Shown here in pieces: positions 1-7,833 of a stretch of 64,000 nt of DNA (positions are counted from its first letter, which is position 1; every line of letters starts with the position of its first letter). A program made the translations under genes and the position numbers. The notes under the pieces are model-generated. The model was not told the DNA's origin. It worked only from the letters and a program-made list of their open reading frames with translations, and searched no databases. This stretch comes from Reyranella sp. (GTDB lineage Bacteria; Pseudomonadota; Alphaproteobacteria; Reyranellales; Reyranellaceae): positions 62,001 through 126,000 of the forward strand of contig NZ_SCUT01000065.1 in NCBI RefSeq assembly GCF_004297265.1, read 5' to 3'.

Positions 1-1
1 C

Positions 2-631
2 ATGGGCAAATCGACCGCGGCGAAGATGCTGCGGGAGATGGGCGTGCCCGTGTACGACGCCGATGCCGCCGTCCACGCCCTTCAGGCGCCGGGCGGCGCG
101 GCGCTGCCCGGCATCGAGGCGGCGTTTCCCGGTGTGGTGAAGGCGGGCGTGCTCGACCGTCAGGCGCTGGGTGCGCGCGTCTTCGGCAACAAGGAAGCGC
201 TGCGACGGCTCGAGGCGATCGTGCATCCGCTGGTCGGCCAGAGGCAGCGCGCCTTCCTGCGGCGCGCCGCCCTCGCGGGGGAGAAGTTGGTCGTGCTCGA
301 CATTCCGCTGCTGTTCGAAGGGATGGGCGAGCGGCGGGTCGATGCCACCCTGGTGGTGAGCGGGCCGGCGTTTCTTCAGCGTCGTCGCGTCCTGGCGAGG
401 CCCGGCATGACGGTTGAAAAGTTCGAAGGCATCCTGCGCCAGCAGGTGCCGGACGCGCTGAAGCGGCGCAAGGCCAGCATCGTGATCCCGACCGGCCTGG
501 GCCTCGCGCCGACCCGTGCGGCGCTCGGCAAGGCCGTGGCCGAATTGCGCGAGCTGCGCGGAGAGTTCTGGCCGCCCAACCCGTGGCGGGAGAAATTCAC
601 AGCCCGCCTCGCGCGCGCGCGTCGCAAGTAG
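2..631 (+). CDS. coaE: Dephospho-CoA kinase (5' end cut by window)
   Basis: Last step of coenzyme A synthesis: ATP-dependent phosphorylation of the 3'-hydroxyl of dephospho-CoA in the cytoplasm. The readable part begins inside the P-loop (MGKST), so roughly the first ten residues lie outside the window. The rest has family hallmarks: VYDADAAVH near residue 18, RLEAIVHPLV near 70, and VVLDIPLLFEG near 98, which belongs to the substrate-binding core. About 209 residues are visible, as expected for the family. dnaQ follows after 25 bases on the same strand, and this coaE-dnaQ pair next to secB is a familiar alphaproteobacterial arrangement. Confidence 0.93.
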   Translation: MGKSTAAKMLREMGVPVYDADAAVHALQAPGGAALPGIEAAFPGVVKAGVLDRQALGARVFGNKEALRRLEAIVHPLVGQRQRAFLRRAALAGEKLVVLDIPLLFEGMGERRVDATLVVSGPAFLQRRRVLARPGMTVEKFEGILRQQVPDALKRRKASIVIPTGLGLAPTRAALGKAVAELRELRGEFWPPNPWREKFTARLARARRK

Positions 632-656
632 GTCGCCGACGGGCTAGAAGATCGGG

Positions 657-1340
657 ATGCGTGAAGTCGTCCTCGATACCGAGACCACGGGCCTCGATCC
701 TCTCGCCGGCCATCGCGTGGTCGAGATCGGCTGCATCGAGCTGGTCAACCTGGTGGCCACCGGCCGCTCACTGCAGCTCTACCTCAATCCCGAGATGCCG
801 ATGCCGGCCGGCGCACAGGAAGTGCACGGCCTCACCGACGAGTTCCTGGCCGACAAGCCCCTGTTCGCCGACAAGGCGGAGGAACTGCTGGAGTTCCTGG
901 GCGACGCCCAGCTCGTCATCCACAACGCGCAGTTCGACCTGGGCTTCCTCAACGCCGAGTTCGCGCGCGTCGGCAAGCCCAAGCTTGCGAACGACTATGT
1001 CGACACGGTCTCGCTGTCGCGGCGCAAGTTTCCCGGACAGCGCGCCAGCCTCGATGCCCTGTGCGACCGGTTCGGCATCGACAACACCAAGCGCACCAAG
1101 CACGGGGCGCTCCTCGATTCGGAGCTGCTGGCGGAAGTCTATCTGGAGCTGAGCGGCGGCCGGCAACGCGATCTCGGTCTCGCCCCGGAGATGGCGGCGG
1201 CGGGCCTCGAAGGCCTGGTCGACCAGAGCCGGCCCGTCCGTCCGGCCCGTCCGCACGCGGCCAGCCCCGAGGAGCTCGCCGCCCATGCGGAGTTCCTGAA
1301 GAAGATCAGCGAGCCGCTCTGGCTGAAGGTCGACGCTTAG
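657..1340 (+). CDS. dnaQ: DNA polymerase III epsilon subunit (3'-5' exonuclease)
   Basis: Proofreading exonuclease of the replicative polymerase. The DEDDh active site is complete: D7 and E9 in LDTETTGLD, D94 in HNAQFDLGFL, and H149 and D154 in KHGALLDSELL. The protein has 227 residues, with the exonuclease domain in about 1-175 and a flexible proline-rich C-terminus (about 195-215) that in this family binds the alpha subunit. The ATG lies 25 bases after the coaE stop. The opposite-strand reading frame over this gene is a GC-driven shadow. Confidence 0.95.
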   Translation: MREVVLDTETTGLDPLAGHRVVEIGCIELVNLVATGRSLQLYLNPEMPMPAGAQEVHGLTDEFLADKPLFADKAEELLEFLGDAQLVIHNAQFDLGFLNAEFARVGKPKLANDYVDTVSLSRRKFPGQRASLDALCDRFGIDNTKRTKHGALLDSELLAEVYLELSGGRQRDLGLAPEMAAAGLEGLVDQSRPVRPARPHAASPEELAAHAEFLKKISEPLWLKVDA

Positions 1341-1342
1341 CA

Positions 1343-1400
1343 CTTCCTCCCCAGTCAGCTGGGGAGGTGTCGCGCCTCGCGCGACGGAGGGGTCATGACC
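1343..1400 (+). repeat. Palindromic intergenic element, CCTCCCC family, copy 1
   Basis: Modular element after dnaQ. A first hairpin pairs 1346-1354 with 1359-1367 (CCTCCCCAG/CTGGGGAGG). A second pairs 1369-1375 with 1379-1385 (GTCGCGC/GCGCGAC). Then comes GGAGGGGTCA and the palindrome GGTCATGACC at 1391-1400. The same order (first hairpin, TG, a second hairpin of different sequence, GGAGGGGTCA) recurs at 13288-13334 in the same orientation. The second stem differs in sequence but not in form, so compensatory change is likely. Such elements are known in alphaproteobacterial intergenic DNA. Their function is not settled; mRNA 3' end protection or termination is possible. Confidence 0.75.
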
Positions 1401-1405
1401 CCATC

Positions 1406-1456
1406 GCCCTCGTAGGACGAGGGCACTTCCCCTTTGCGGAGCCCGCAAAGGGGAAG
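1406..1456. terminator. Two strong hairpins between convergent dnaQ and secB
   Basis: An 8-bp stem (1406-1413 with 1417-1424) is followed by a perfect 14-bp stem, 1426-1439 (CTTCCCCTTTGCGG) with 1443-1456 and a 3-base loop. It sits between the convergent ends of dnaQ and secB, so it could terminate transcription from both sides. There is no clear U-tract on either strand, so intrinsic termination is a guess. It may instead be part of the neighbouring repeat element. Confidence 0.45.
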
Positions 1457-1479
1457 AGATTGTCTATGTTGGAAAAACT

Positions 1480-2001
1480 CTAAGCGTGGCCGACCGGGCC
1501 GGCGGGCATGCCGGGCATCTGGCCGCCATTGGCCTCGAGCTGCTGGCGGAAGAGCGCCACGAAATCGACCGGGGCGATGTTGAGCGGTGGGAAGCCGGCC
1601 TCGCGCGTGGCATTGGCCACGATGGCGCGGGCGAACGGGAAGAGCAGGCGCGGCGTCTCGATGAAGAGCATCGGACCGAAGGCCTCCTGCGGCAGCTCGC
1701 CCAGGGTCACGGTGCCGGCATAGACCAGCTCGAGCATGAACAGGGGTTCCTTTTCCGGCGTATGCGCGGAAGCCTCGATGGTGAGCGACACTTCGAAGGT
1801 CTTGGCATCGAACTGGCGGTTGGCCACCTGCACGTTCAGCGTGAGCTGCGGCTGGGTCTGCTCGATCAGGCTCTGCGGCGCGCGCGGATTCTCGAAGCTG
1901 AGATCCTTGATGTACTGGCCGTGCAGGGTGAGCGGCGCGGCGGGACCCGCCTGGGCGGTCTGGCCGGAGGGCGGGGCGGACGGCGGAGGGGTGGTCGTCA
2001 T
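1480..2001 (-). CDS. secB: Protein-export chaperone SecB
   Basis: Cytoplasmic tetrameric chaperone that keeps preproteins unfolded and delivers them to SecA. The 173-residue protein has the SecB core: LTLHGQYIKDLSFENP near residues 24-39, the beta-strands through FEVSLTIEASA and FMLELVYAG, and the conserved end PRLLFPFARAIVANATREAGFPPLNIAPVDF near 117-147. Length and the proline-rich N-terminus are typical of alphaproteobacterial SecB. I chose the ATG at 2001 because GGAAAGAG lies just upstream and the longer reading frame adds only unrelated sequence. It converges on dnaQ. Confidence 0.95.
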   Translation of the reverse strand: MTTTPPPSAPPSGQTAQAGPAAPLTLHGQYIKDLSFENPRAPQSLIEQTQPQLTLNVQVANRQFDAKTFEVSLTIEASAHTPEKEPLFMLELVYAGTVTLGELPQEAFGPMLFIETPRLLFPFARAIVANATREAGFPPLNIAPVDFVALFRQQLEANGGQMPGMPAGPVGHA

Positions 2002-2164
2002 GGCGCTCTTTCCAATCGTCTTGGACAAACGTTTGCTGCGGCGCGGCGGTACCATGCAGGGCTGCACTGCACAAGCTGCGGCCGGGCCCGGGCGCGCCGC
2101 GATTGCCAAGACGGGGACCAGCGGTGAAAATGACACTTCCGCTATTTGCACGCTCCGGCAGTCC

Positions 2165-2980
2165 ATGAATCGCTCCTCTCCGCGCCCCCTGATCGGTATT
2201 CCCGCCTGTCTCAAGGAAAACGGCCGCGGCGGCTGGCATCACACGGTCGGCGAGAAATACGTCCAGGCCGCGCTCCGCGCCGCCGGCGGCCTGCCGGTCA
2301 TCATCCCCGCCATCGGGGCCGATTTCGGCGACGAGCCGGGCTTCCTCGAGGCGATGGATCGCCTGCTCGACGGTCTCGACGGCGTGCTGCTGACCGGCAG
2401 CCCCTCGAATGTCGAGCCGCATCATTACGGCAAGGAGAGCCGCGACGGCACGCTGCATGACCCTGCGCGCGATTCCACGACCCTGCCGCTGATCCGGCAC
2501 GCGATCGACCGCGGCGTGCCGCTGTTCGCGATCTGCCGCGGTCTGCAGGAGGTCAATGTCGCGCTGGGGGGCTCGCTGCACCAGCATGTGCACGAGGTCG
2601 AGGGGCGGCGCGATCACCGTTCGCCAAAGTCGCCCGACATGGACGTGAACTATGCGCCGGCCCACGATATCGACGTGGCCGAAGGCGGCCTCCTGCACAG
2701 CCTGCTGGGCGAGACGCGCGTGAGGGTGAATTCCCTGCACGGGCAGGGTGTCGACGTGCTGGCGCCGCGGGCGCGGCTCGAAGCGACATGCTGCGACGAC
2801 GGACAGGTGGAGGCGCTGAGCGTGCCAGACGCGCCGGGCTTCGTACTCGCGCTGCAATGGCATCCCGAATACAAGGCGCTCGAGAATCCGGTCTCGATGA
2901 AACTGTTCGACGCGTTTGCTGCAGCCTGCCGCGCGCGCATGACGGCGCGGTCGGTCCCGCTGCTGCGCGCCGCCGAATAG
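2165..2980 (+). CDS. Class I glutamine amidotransferase-like hydrolase (peptidase C26 / PuuD type)
   Basis: Probably hydrolyses a gamma-glutamyl amide such as gamma-glutamyl-GABA. The 271-residue protein has the C26 signature: GIPACLKE near residue 11, LLTGSPSNVEPHHY near 76, the nucleophile Cys124 in FAICRGLQEVNV, and the catalytic His in LQWHPEY near 235. The start was set at the ATG at 2165, where family similarity begins (RPLIGIPA); the ribosome-binding site is weak. secB is divergent, with 163 bases between the starts. The dioxygenase gene follows after only 7 bases, suggesting co-transcription, but no known pathway links the two, so the substrate is open. Confidence 0.88.
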   Translation: MNRSSPRPLIGIPACLKENGRGGWHHTVGEKYVQAALRAAGGLPVIIPAIGADFGDEPGFLEAMDRLLDGLDGVLLTGSPSNVEPHHYGKESRDGTLHDPARDSTTLPLIRHAIDRGVPLFAICRGLQEVNVALGGSLHQHVHEVEGRRDHRSPKSPDMDVNYAPAHDIDVAEGGLLHSLLGETRVRVNSLHGQGVDVLAPRARLEATCCDDGQVEALSVPDAPGFVLALQWHPEYKALENPVSMKLFDAFAAACRARMTARSVPLLRAAE

Positions 2981-2987
2981 GGCCGCC

Positions 2988-4031
2988 ATGTCCGCGCCGA
3001 CCACCGGTAACAACGCACGGCGCGATTTCTACGAACGCATCGGCGGCCTCTCGATGGCGCCGCTCTGGGAATCGCTGCACCAGCTCGTGCCGCCGAGCCC
3101 CGCGCCGAAGTACCAGGCCGCGCACTGGGACTACGACAAGGTGCGCCCGTTCCTGATGGAGTCGGGCGCGCTGATCACCGCCAAGGAAGCGGTGCGGCGG
3201 GTGCTGATCCTCGAGAATCCGGCGATGACGGGCAGCGCCTGCATCACGCCGACGCTCTATGCCGGCCTGCAGCTCATCCTGCCGGGCGAAGTGGCGCCCA
3301 GCCATCGCCATACCCAGTCGGCATTGCGCTTCATCGTCGAGGGCGAGGGCGCCTACACCGCGGTCGACGGCGAGCGCACGATCATGCACGAGGGCGACTT
3401 CGTCATCACGCCGACCTGGACCTGGCACGATCACGGCAACGATTCGTCGAGGCCGATGGTGTGGCTGGACGGGCTCGACATCCCGCTGGTCGCGATGTTC
3501 AACGCGGGCTTCGCGGAGACCGGCGAGACCGACGAGCAGGTCGTGACGACGCCGCTGGGCACCTCCGACGCGAAGTTCGCGAGCGGCCTCCTGCCCGTCG
3601 ACTGGAAGCCGTCGCGGCAGACCTCGCCGATCTTCAACTATCCCTACGCGCGCACGCGCGAGGCGCTGCACGGCCTCGTCCGGGCCGGCGCCCCCGATCC
3701 CTGCCACGGCTACAAGCTGCGCTACGTCAATCCGGCAAGCGGCGGCGCGCCCATCGCCACCATGGGCACTTTCATGCAGCTGGTCCCGAAAGGCTTCGCG
3801 ACGGCGCCCTATCGCTCCACCGACGGCACGGTCTTCTCGGTCGTCGAAGGCGAGGGCGAGAGCCGGATCGGCGACCAGGTGATGCGCTGGAAGAAGCGCG
3901 ACCATTTCGTCGTGCCGAGCTGGGCCAGGGTCGAGCATCGCGCGGACAGCGACGCCGTCCTGTTCTCCTTCTCGGATCGTCCCATCCAGGAAAAGCTCGA
4001 CCTGTGGCGCGAGGATCGCGGCGGGAAGTAG
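2988..4031 (+). CDS. Gentisate 1,2-dioxygenase-like bicupin
   Basis: Non-haem Fe(II) enzyme of the gentisate/salicylate 1,2-dioxygenase family, which opens the aromatic ring between carboxyl- and hydroxyl-bearing carbons. The 347 residues match the usual length. The N-terminal cupin holds the iron ligands H106 and H108 (APSHRHTQSALRF) and H147 (TWTWHDHGND). A second, metal-poor cupin occupies about 260-335. No maleylpyruvate isomerase or fumarylpyruvate hydrolase gene is adjacent, so the rest of the pathway must be elsewhere if gentisate is the substrate. Hydroxynaphthoate or salicylate are alternative substrates in this family. Confidence 0.88.
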   Translation: MSAPTTGNNARRDFYERIGGLSMAPLWESLHQLVPPSPAPKYQAAHWDYDKVRPFLMESGALITAKEAVRRVLILENPAMTGSACITPTLYAGLQLILPGEVAPSHRHTQSALRFIVEGEGAYTAVDGERTIMHEGDFVITPTWTWHDHGNDSSRPMVWLDGLDIPLVAMFNAGFAETGETDEQVVTTPLGTSDAKFASGLLPVDWKPSRQTSPIFNYPYARTREALHGLVRAGAPDPCHGYKLRYVNPASGGAPIATMGTFMQLVPKGFATAPYRSTDGTVFSVVEGEGESRIGDQVMRWKKRDHFVVPSWARVEHRADSDAVLFSFSDRPIQEKLDLWREDRGGK

Positions 4032-4040
4032 ACGTAAAGG

Positions 4041-4090
4041 TATCGTCGTCTCGACCGGAGCACCGAAGGTGCGGAGTGGAGAGACGACGG
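4041..4090. repeat. Palindromic intergenic element, CGTCGTCTCGACC family, short copy
   Basis: Outer arms 4045-4053 (CGTCGTCTC) and 4081-4089 (GAGACGACG) are perfect inverted repeats around an inner small hairpin, GCACC-GAA-GGTGC (4060-4072). The 18-base opening CGTCGTCTCGACCGGAGC is found again at 35595-35612, where the element is longer. It lies between the converging ends of the dioxygenase and LytTR genes. Confidence 0.7.
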
Positions 4091-4101
4091 GTTTGTTCCT
4101 T

Positions 4102-4905
4102 CTAGACCCAGCCCGCTTCCTTGACGCTGTCGCGGTACGTCTTGCTGACCGGCACGCGCAGTCCGTTGCGCAGGATCAGGATGAGCCGGCCGGTGCTTCG
4201 ATCCACCGATGCGACCGCACCCTCCGCCACCCACCAGGAACGATGGACCTGCTGCCCGCGTTCGGCGCCGAGCTCGGCCAGCGCGTCGCGCAGGCGCATC
4301 AGGACGAGATCGCTGCCCAGTGTCGTGTGAATGCGCAGGTAGTGGTCCTCCATCTCGAGAGCCAGCAGGTCGCGACCGAGCGCGGGCGGGACACGGCGCA
4401 GGAAATCGGGGGCTACCGGCTGGGGCGTGTCGACCTCCGGGATGGCCGGCGCCGGAGGCAGCGCGGCCACCCGGGCCAGTTCGGCGTCGGCCTTGGCGCG
4501 CAGGCGCTGCTCGACGAACAGGCCGATCATCACCGAGACGACCACCGTCAGGAAGGCATTCTCCGGATAGAGCTTCGGCGCCAGCGACAGCGGAATGGGC
4601 CGTACCAGCCAGGAATGGACGGCGATGACCTCGAAGGTGCTGGGGATCGCCGCAAGCAGGCCGACCAGGGTCATGCGGCCGGCAACCGGCCAGCGGTCGA
4701 TTGGTTCGAGGGTACCGAACCAGGCGGCCAGAAGGACGACCTGGATCCAGCTCAAGAGCCCGATGATCCCGAAATGCGCCAGTCGCTGGACGAGGTCCAT
4801 GCTCTGGTACGTGCCGAACGGGCCGATCACGGCCAGCACCAGCGCGACGCCGAGGACCGGCAGAAGCTGATACGGCAACGACCGGACGTAAGGCGATTCG
4901 CGCAT
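4102..4905 (-). CDS. Membrane-bound LytTR-family transcriptional regulator
   Basis: The 267-residue protein has four hydrophobic segments (about 11-30, 43-63, 76-97 and 115-133) followed by a LytTR DNA-binding domain at about 166-267, recognisable from LLALEMEDHYLRIHT, the VHRSWWV motif and the end LRVPVSKTYRDSVKE. This is a single-component membrane regulator: sensing is presumably in the membrane and DNA binding in the cytoplasm. I chose the ATG at 4905, because upstream extension to a TTG adds 32 non-conserved residues. It is divergent from the hydrolase fusion gene at 5025. Membrane LytTR genes often regulate a neighbouring membrane-protein gene, so that gene is the first candidate target (inference). 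Confidence 0.85.
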   Translation of the reverse strand: MRESPYVRSLPYQLLPVLGVALVLAVIGPFGTYQSMDLVQRLAHFGIIGLLSWIQVVLLAAWFGTLEPIDRWPVAGRMTLVGLLAAIPSTFEVIAVHSWLVRPIPLSLAPKLYPENAFLTVVVSVMIGLFVEQRLRAKADAELARVAALPPAPAIPEVDTPQPVAPDFLRRVPPALGRDLLALEMEDHYLRIHTTLGSDLVLMRLRDALAELGAERGQQVHRSWWVAEGAVASVDRSTGRLILILRNGLRVPVSKTYRDSVKEAGWV

Positions 4906-5024
4906 CGTGAACGGATGAATGACGGCAGATCGCGAAAAACGCCAGCACTTCCACGCAGCGACGATGGAACGGGAGTGGCCCTGCACGGAAGGTGAAGACA
5001 ACGCCGTCCGCTTCGGAGCCTGCC

Positions 5025-6515
5025 ATGTCGCAGCCGTTACAGATCGTCCTCCAGATCGTCATGAACACCCCGCTCTGGGTGTGGCCACTGATGGTCCTCG
5101 TCGTCTGGCTGGGGGTGAAGGGGCTGCGGACCCGGACCCTGCCGCTGTGGCGGCTGGGGATCCTGCCGGTCGTCGGGCTGGGCCTGTCCTTGGTCGGCAT
5201 CGGCCAGTCCCCCCGGCCGGCGCTGGCCCTGGTCGCCTGGCTGGCGGCCTTGGCCATCGCCCTGCCGCTGGGGTTCCTGCTCGGTCGCCGCCGCGCCGTC
5301 CGGCGTCTCGATGACGGCCGGCTGGAGATCGGCGGGGGCTGGTTCATGCTGGTCTTCGGCCTCTCGATCTTCGCCGTTCGCTATGCGCTGGGCGTCGTCT
5401 TCGGGATGGCGCCCGCGCTCCGGGCGGATCCGGCGTGGACCGCCCTGGCCGGCGGCGTCGGCGGATTCGTGGCGGGCATCGGCCTCGGCTGGCTGGGCGG
5501 CGTGGGCGGCCGGTCCAGCCGCTGGGTCCGGCGTATCGGTTGGGGCCCGGCGATCCTGCTGCCGGTCGTTGCCGCCGGATTCGGCGGCGTCATCGGCTTC
5601 AGCACACCGGGTGAACTGCCGCGCCTGCTCGCGGGCGATTCGCTGCCGGGCATGTCGACCTGGAACTGGGCCGAGCTTCCGCCGGTCCAGCGCGTGGCGG
5701 CGCGCGATGGCGCAGCGCTTGCCTACCGGGTCTATCCGGCCCGCGCCGACCGCGCGGTCGTGCTGGTCCACGGCTCGTCGAGCGCCAGCATCTCGATGCA
5801 CAAGTCGGCGCAGGCGCTGCAGGCGGCGGGCGCCACGGTCTATTCGATCAGCCTGCGCGGCCATGGCGGCAGCGGCACGGCCATCGGCGACACCTCGTAT
5901 CGCGACCAGCTCGACGACGACCTGGTGGATTTCGTGAAGGCGGTTGGACTCGCCGATCCGAAGATCCAGAAGACCCTGATCGGTTTCTCCTCGGGCGGCG
6001 GCTTCGTGCTGCGCACGGCGAGCGGCGCCAACCGGCAGGCCTTCGATGCCTATCTCGCGATCTCGCCCTACATCGCGCAGGACGCAGCCACCACGCGCTC
6101 CGACTCGGGCGGCTGGGCGAGCGTGGCCGTGCCGCGCGTCGTTGCGCTCTCGATCCTCGACGGTCTCGGCCTGCCCTGGTTCCAGGGGCTGCCGGTCGTC
6201 CGCTTCGCGACTGCATCGGGGCCGAGCGAGAATCGTACGCCGGTCTACTCCTTCCGGCTGGCCGCGGGCCTTCAGCTCAGCCGCGACTGGCGCCGTGAGA
6301 TCGCGCGCATCGACCGGCCGACGATCGTCGCCGTCGGCGCGAACGACGAACTGTTTTGGGCCGGGCAGTACGAGCCGCTGCTCAAGGACCTCAATCCGCG
6401 GATCTCCGTGGAGGTCGTGCCGGGCCTCGGCCATCTCGACATGATCGCCCAGGAGCGGGCCTGCGCAGCCGTCACCGCCCTGTGGCGACGGCTGTCGGGC
6501 GAGAGTGGAACCTGA
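5025..6515 (+). CDS. Fusion of a multi-TM (DUF6622-like) domain and an alpha/beta hydrolase
   Basis: 496 residues. Residues 1-165 form a polytopic module (TM about 15-32, 43-60, 66-87, 105-128, 140-160) resembling the small DUF6622-type integral membrane proteins. A further hydrophobic segment at 173-192 leads into an alpha/beta hydrolase at about 220-496: oxyanion/entry motif VVLVHGSSS (246-253), nucleophile S322 in LIGFSSGGG, an acid near AVGANDELF and the final His in GLGHLD. The ATG at 5025 has GGAG ten bases upstream. Usually these are two proteins. Here the frame is open throughout with no sign of a frameshift. Orientation of the hydrolase relative to the membrane is unknown. Divergent LytTR gene upstream. 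Confidence 0.75.
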   Translation: MSQPLQIVLQIVMNTPLWVWPLMVLVVWLGVKGLRTRTLPLWRLGILPVVGLGLSLVGIGQSPRPALALVAWLAALAIALPLGFLLGRRRAVRRLDDGRLEIGGGWFMLVFGLSIFAVRYALGVVFGMAPALRADPAWTALAGGVGGFVAGIGLGWLGGVGGRSSRWVRRIGWGPAILLPVVAAGFGGVIGFSTPGELPRLLAGDSLPGMSTWNWAELPPVQRVAARDGAALAYRVYPARADRAVVLVHGSSSASISMHKSAQALQAAGATVYSISLRGHGGSGTAIGDTSYRDQLDDDLVDFVKAVGLADPKIQKTLIGFSSGGGFVLRTASGANRQAFDAYLAISPYIAQDAATTRSDSGGWASVAVPRVVALSILDGLGLPWFQGLPVVRFATASGPSENRTPVYSFRLAAGLQLSRDWRREIARIDRPTIVAVGANDELFWAGQYEPLLKDLNPRISVEVVPGLGHLDMIAQERACAAVTALWRRLSGESGT

Positions 6516-6525
6516 GGAGGCCTGC

Positions 6526-7338
6526 CTAGTTCCAGACGGCGATGTCGACCAGCTTGCCGTTCATGCCCTTGACGGTGCCGACTTGCGTGGCCTTGCCGCT
6601 GGCGAGATCGATCGTATAGAGCGTGCCGCCGCCGATCAGCCAGGCCGTGTTCTTGCCTTCACCCTCGTTGGCGATGTCCATCACCACGTCGGGCGCGCCG
6701 GTGATGCCGACCATGCCACGCGTCTTCAGGACGCCGTCGTTCGGCGGGTTCTGCAAGACCAGGCCGCCGGTGCTTCCGTCGACATGGAACAGCTCGGTGG
6801 CCTTCGCCCCCTTCATCGAATTGGTGTAGGCACCGGCCGCCACCATCGGTTTCTTGCCCGTGTTGGTATCGGACGCGTCATAGTTCAGCGGCTTGTCGAC
6901 GGTGGTCGCACCGGTGTCGACGTTGATACGCAGACTGACGCCGTCGGCGGCGATCACGCGCAGCCGGTCGGCGACCGGATTGAAATCGACGACCGGGCGG
7001 GCGCCGAGCGTCACCTTCTCCGACAGCATGCTGCCCGGCGTGGCCGTGGCGGTGGCCGGATCGATGGTCACGAGCTGTCCGGTTTCGGTGAGGCCCCACA
7101 GCTTGCCGTCCGCGGGACGAACGTCGATGCCCACCAGCTTGCCGGTGCCGGAAATCACCATCGGGGCCGAGGCCGCCATCATGCTCGTGTCGATCTTGAC
7201 CAGCTTGTTGTCGTTGGTGAGGCCGACCAGCGTACCGGCGTGCGCCGCCGCAGCCGTCATGCCAATGGCGAGTGCCGCCAACGAAGTGCCGCCGATCCGG
7301 GCGAAAGCGGGGAGCGTGAAGCGGTTCACCAGAGTCAT
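6526..7338 (-). CDS. Secreted DUF4394-type beta-propeller-like protein
   Basis: 270 residues with a cleavable signal peptide (about 1-34, ending AAAHA). The mature part carries repeated strands such as LVGLTNDNKLVKID, LWGLTETGQLVTID and LYTIDLASGKATQVG, plus VVDFNPVADRLRVI, all typical of DUF4394 proteins, which are exported and of unknown function. The ATG at 7338 is preceded by GGAGAGG. The gene converges on the hydrolase fusion gene with only 10 bases between stops. Confidence 0.8.
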   Translation of the reverse strand: MTLVNRFTLPAFARIGGTSLAALAIGMTAAAAHAGTLVGLTNDNKLVKIDTSMMAASAPMVISGTGKLVGIDVRPADGKLWGLTETGQLVTIDPATATATPGSMLSEKVTLGARPVVDFNPVADRLRVIAADGVSLRINVDTGATTVDKPLNYDASDTNTGKKPMVAAGAYTNSMKGAKATELFHVDGSTGGLVLQNPPNDGVLKTRGMVGITGAPDVVMDIANEGEGKNTAWLIGGGTLYTIDLASGKATQVGTVKGMNGKLVDIAVWN

Positions 7339-7437
7339 CGAGGCCTCTCCTGTTTCCAGATTGTCGTGCGGATGCACGAATCTTAGACGCAGAAGGACTG
7401 CGATCTGGATTGCACAGGTCACGCAGTCGTGAGGCTG

Positions 7438-7824
7438 TCAGGCCACCCGCTTCTTCTGCGCCGCGATCGAGCCGGCGCACTGGTCGGGCGGCAGGGGACG
7501 CAGCTGGGTGTCGTAGGCGTCGGCGAATTCGGCTTTGAAGGGCTGTCCGTCGCGTTGGTACATCGACACGAAGAGGGTGCAGGCGTCCGACTTGTAGCGC
7601 AGCACGCGGGCCGTCCCGTCCTTGCGGTCGAGCTGGGGGGCGCCGAACAAAGCCACGAGTTGGGCCTCGTCGAGACCCTTGATGCGGTCCGCGGGGATCG
7701 GCGAGCCGGCGTTGCGGGAACTGAAGACGCCCTTCTCACCGGCGCCGAGGAAGTATTCCTGAGTGCCCGTCTGGCAGCCGGCCAGCAGAAAGAAGGCCGC
7801 GAGTGCCCCGAATCCAGATTTCAT
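7438..7824 (-). CDS. Small lipoprotein, unknown function
   Basis: 128 residues with a lipoprotein signal: a short basic N-terminus, a hydrophobic stretch and lipobox LLAGC with Cys17 as the lipidated residue. The mature part contains IKGLDEAQLVALFGAP, DGTARVLRYKSDACTLFVSMY and two further cysteines. This pattern resembles small outer-membrane-assembly-like lipoproteins of alphaproteobacteria, but I do not recognise a named family. It starts 9 bases after the stop of the EI24-like gene on the same strand, so the two are probably co-transcribed. A GTG two codons upstream is an alternative start. Confidence 0.75.
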   Translation of the reverse strand: MKSGFGALAAFFLLAGCQTGTQEYFLGAGEKGVFSSRNAGSPIPADRIKGLDEAQLVALFGAPQLDRKDGTARVLRYKSDACTLFVSMYQRDGQPFKAEFADAYDTQLRPLPPDQCAGSIAAQKKRVA

Positions 7825-7833
7825 GCGCACACT

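Noticed and set aside
4906..5024. LytTR binding sites between the divergent LytTR and hydrolase genes
   Set aside because: AACGCC occurs twice about 60 bases apart, but without the spacing or sequence expected of LytTR direct repeats.
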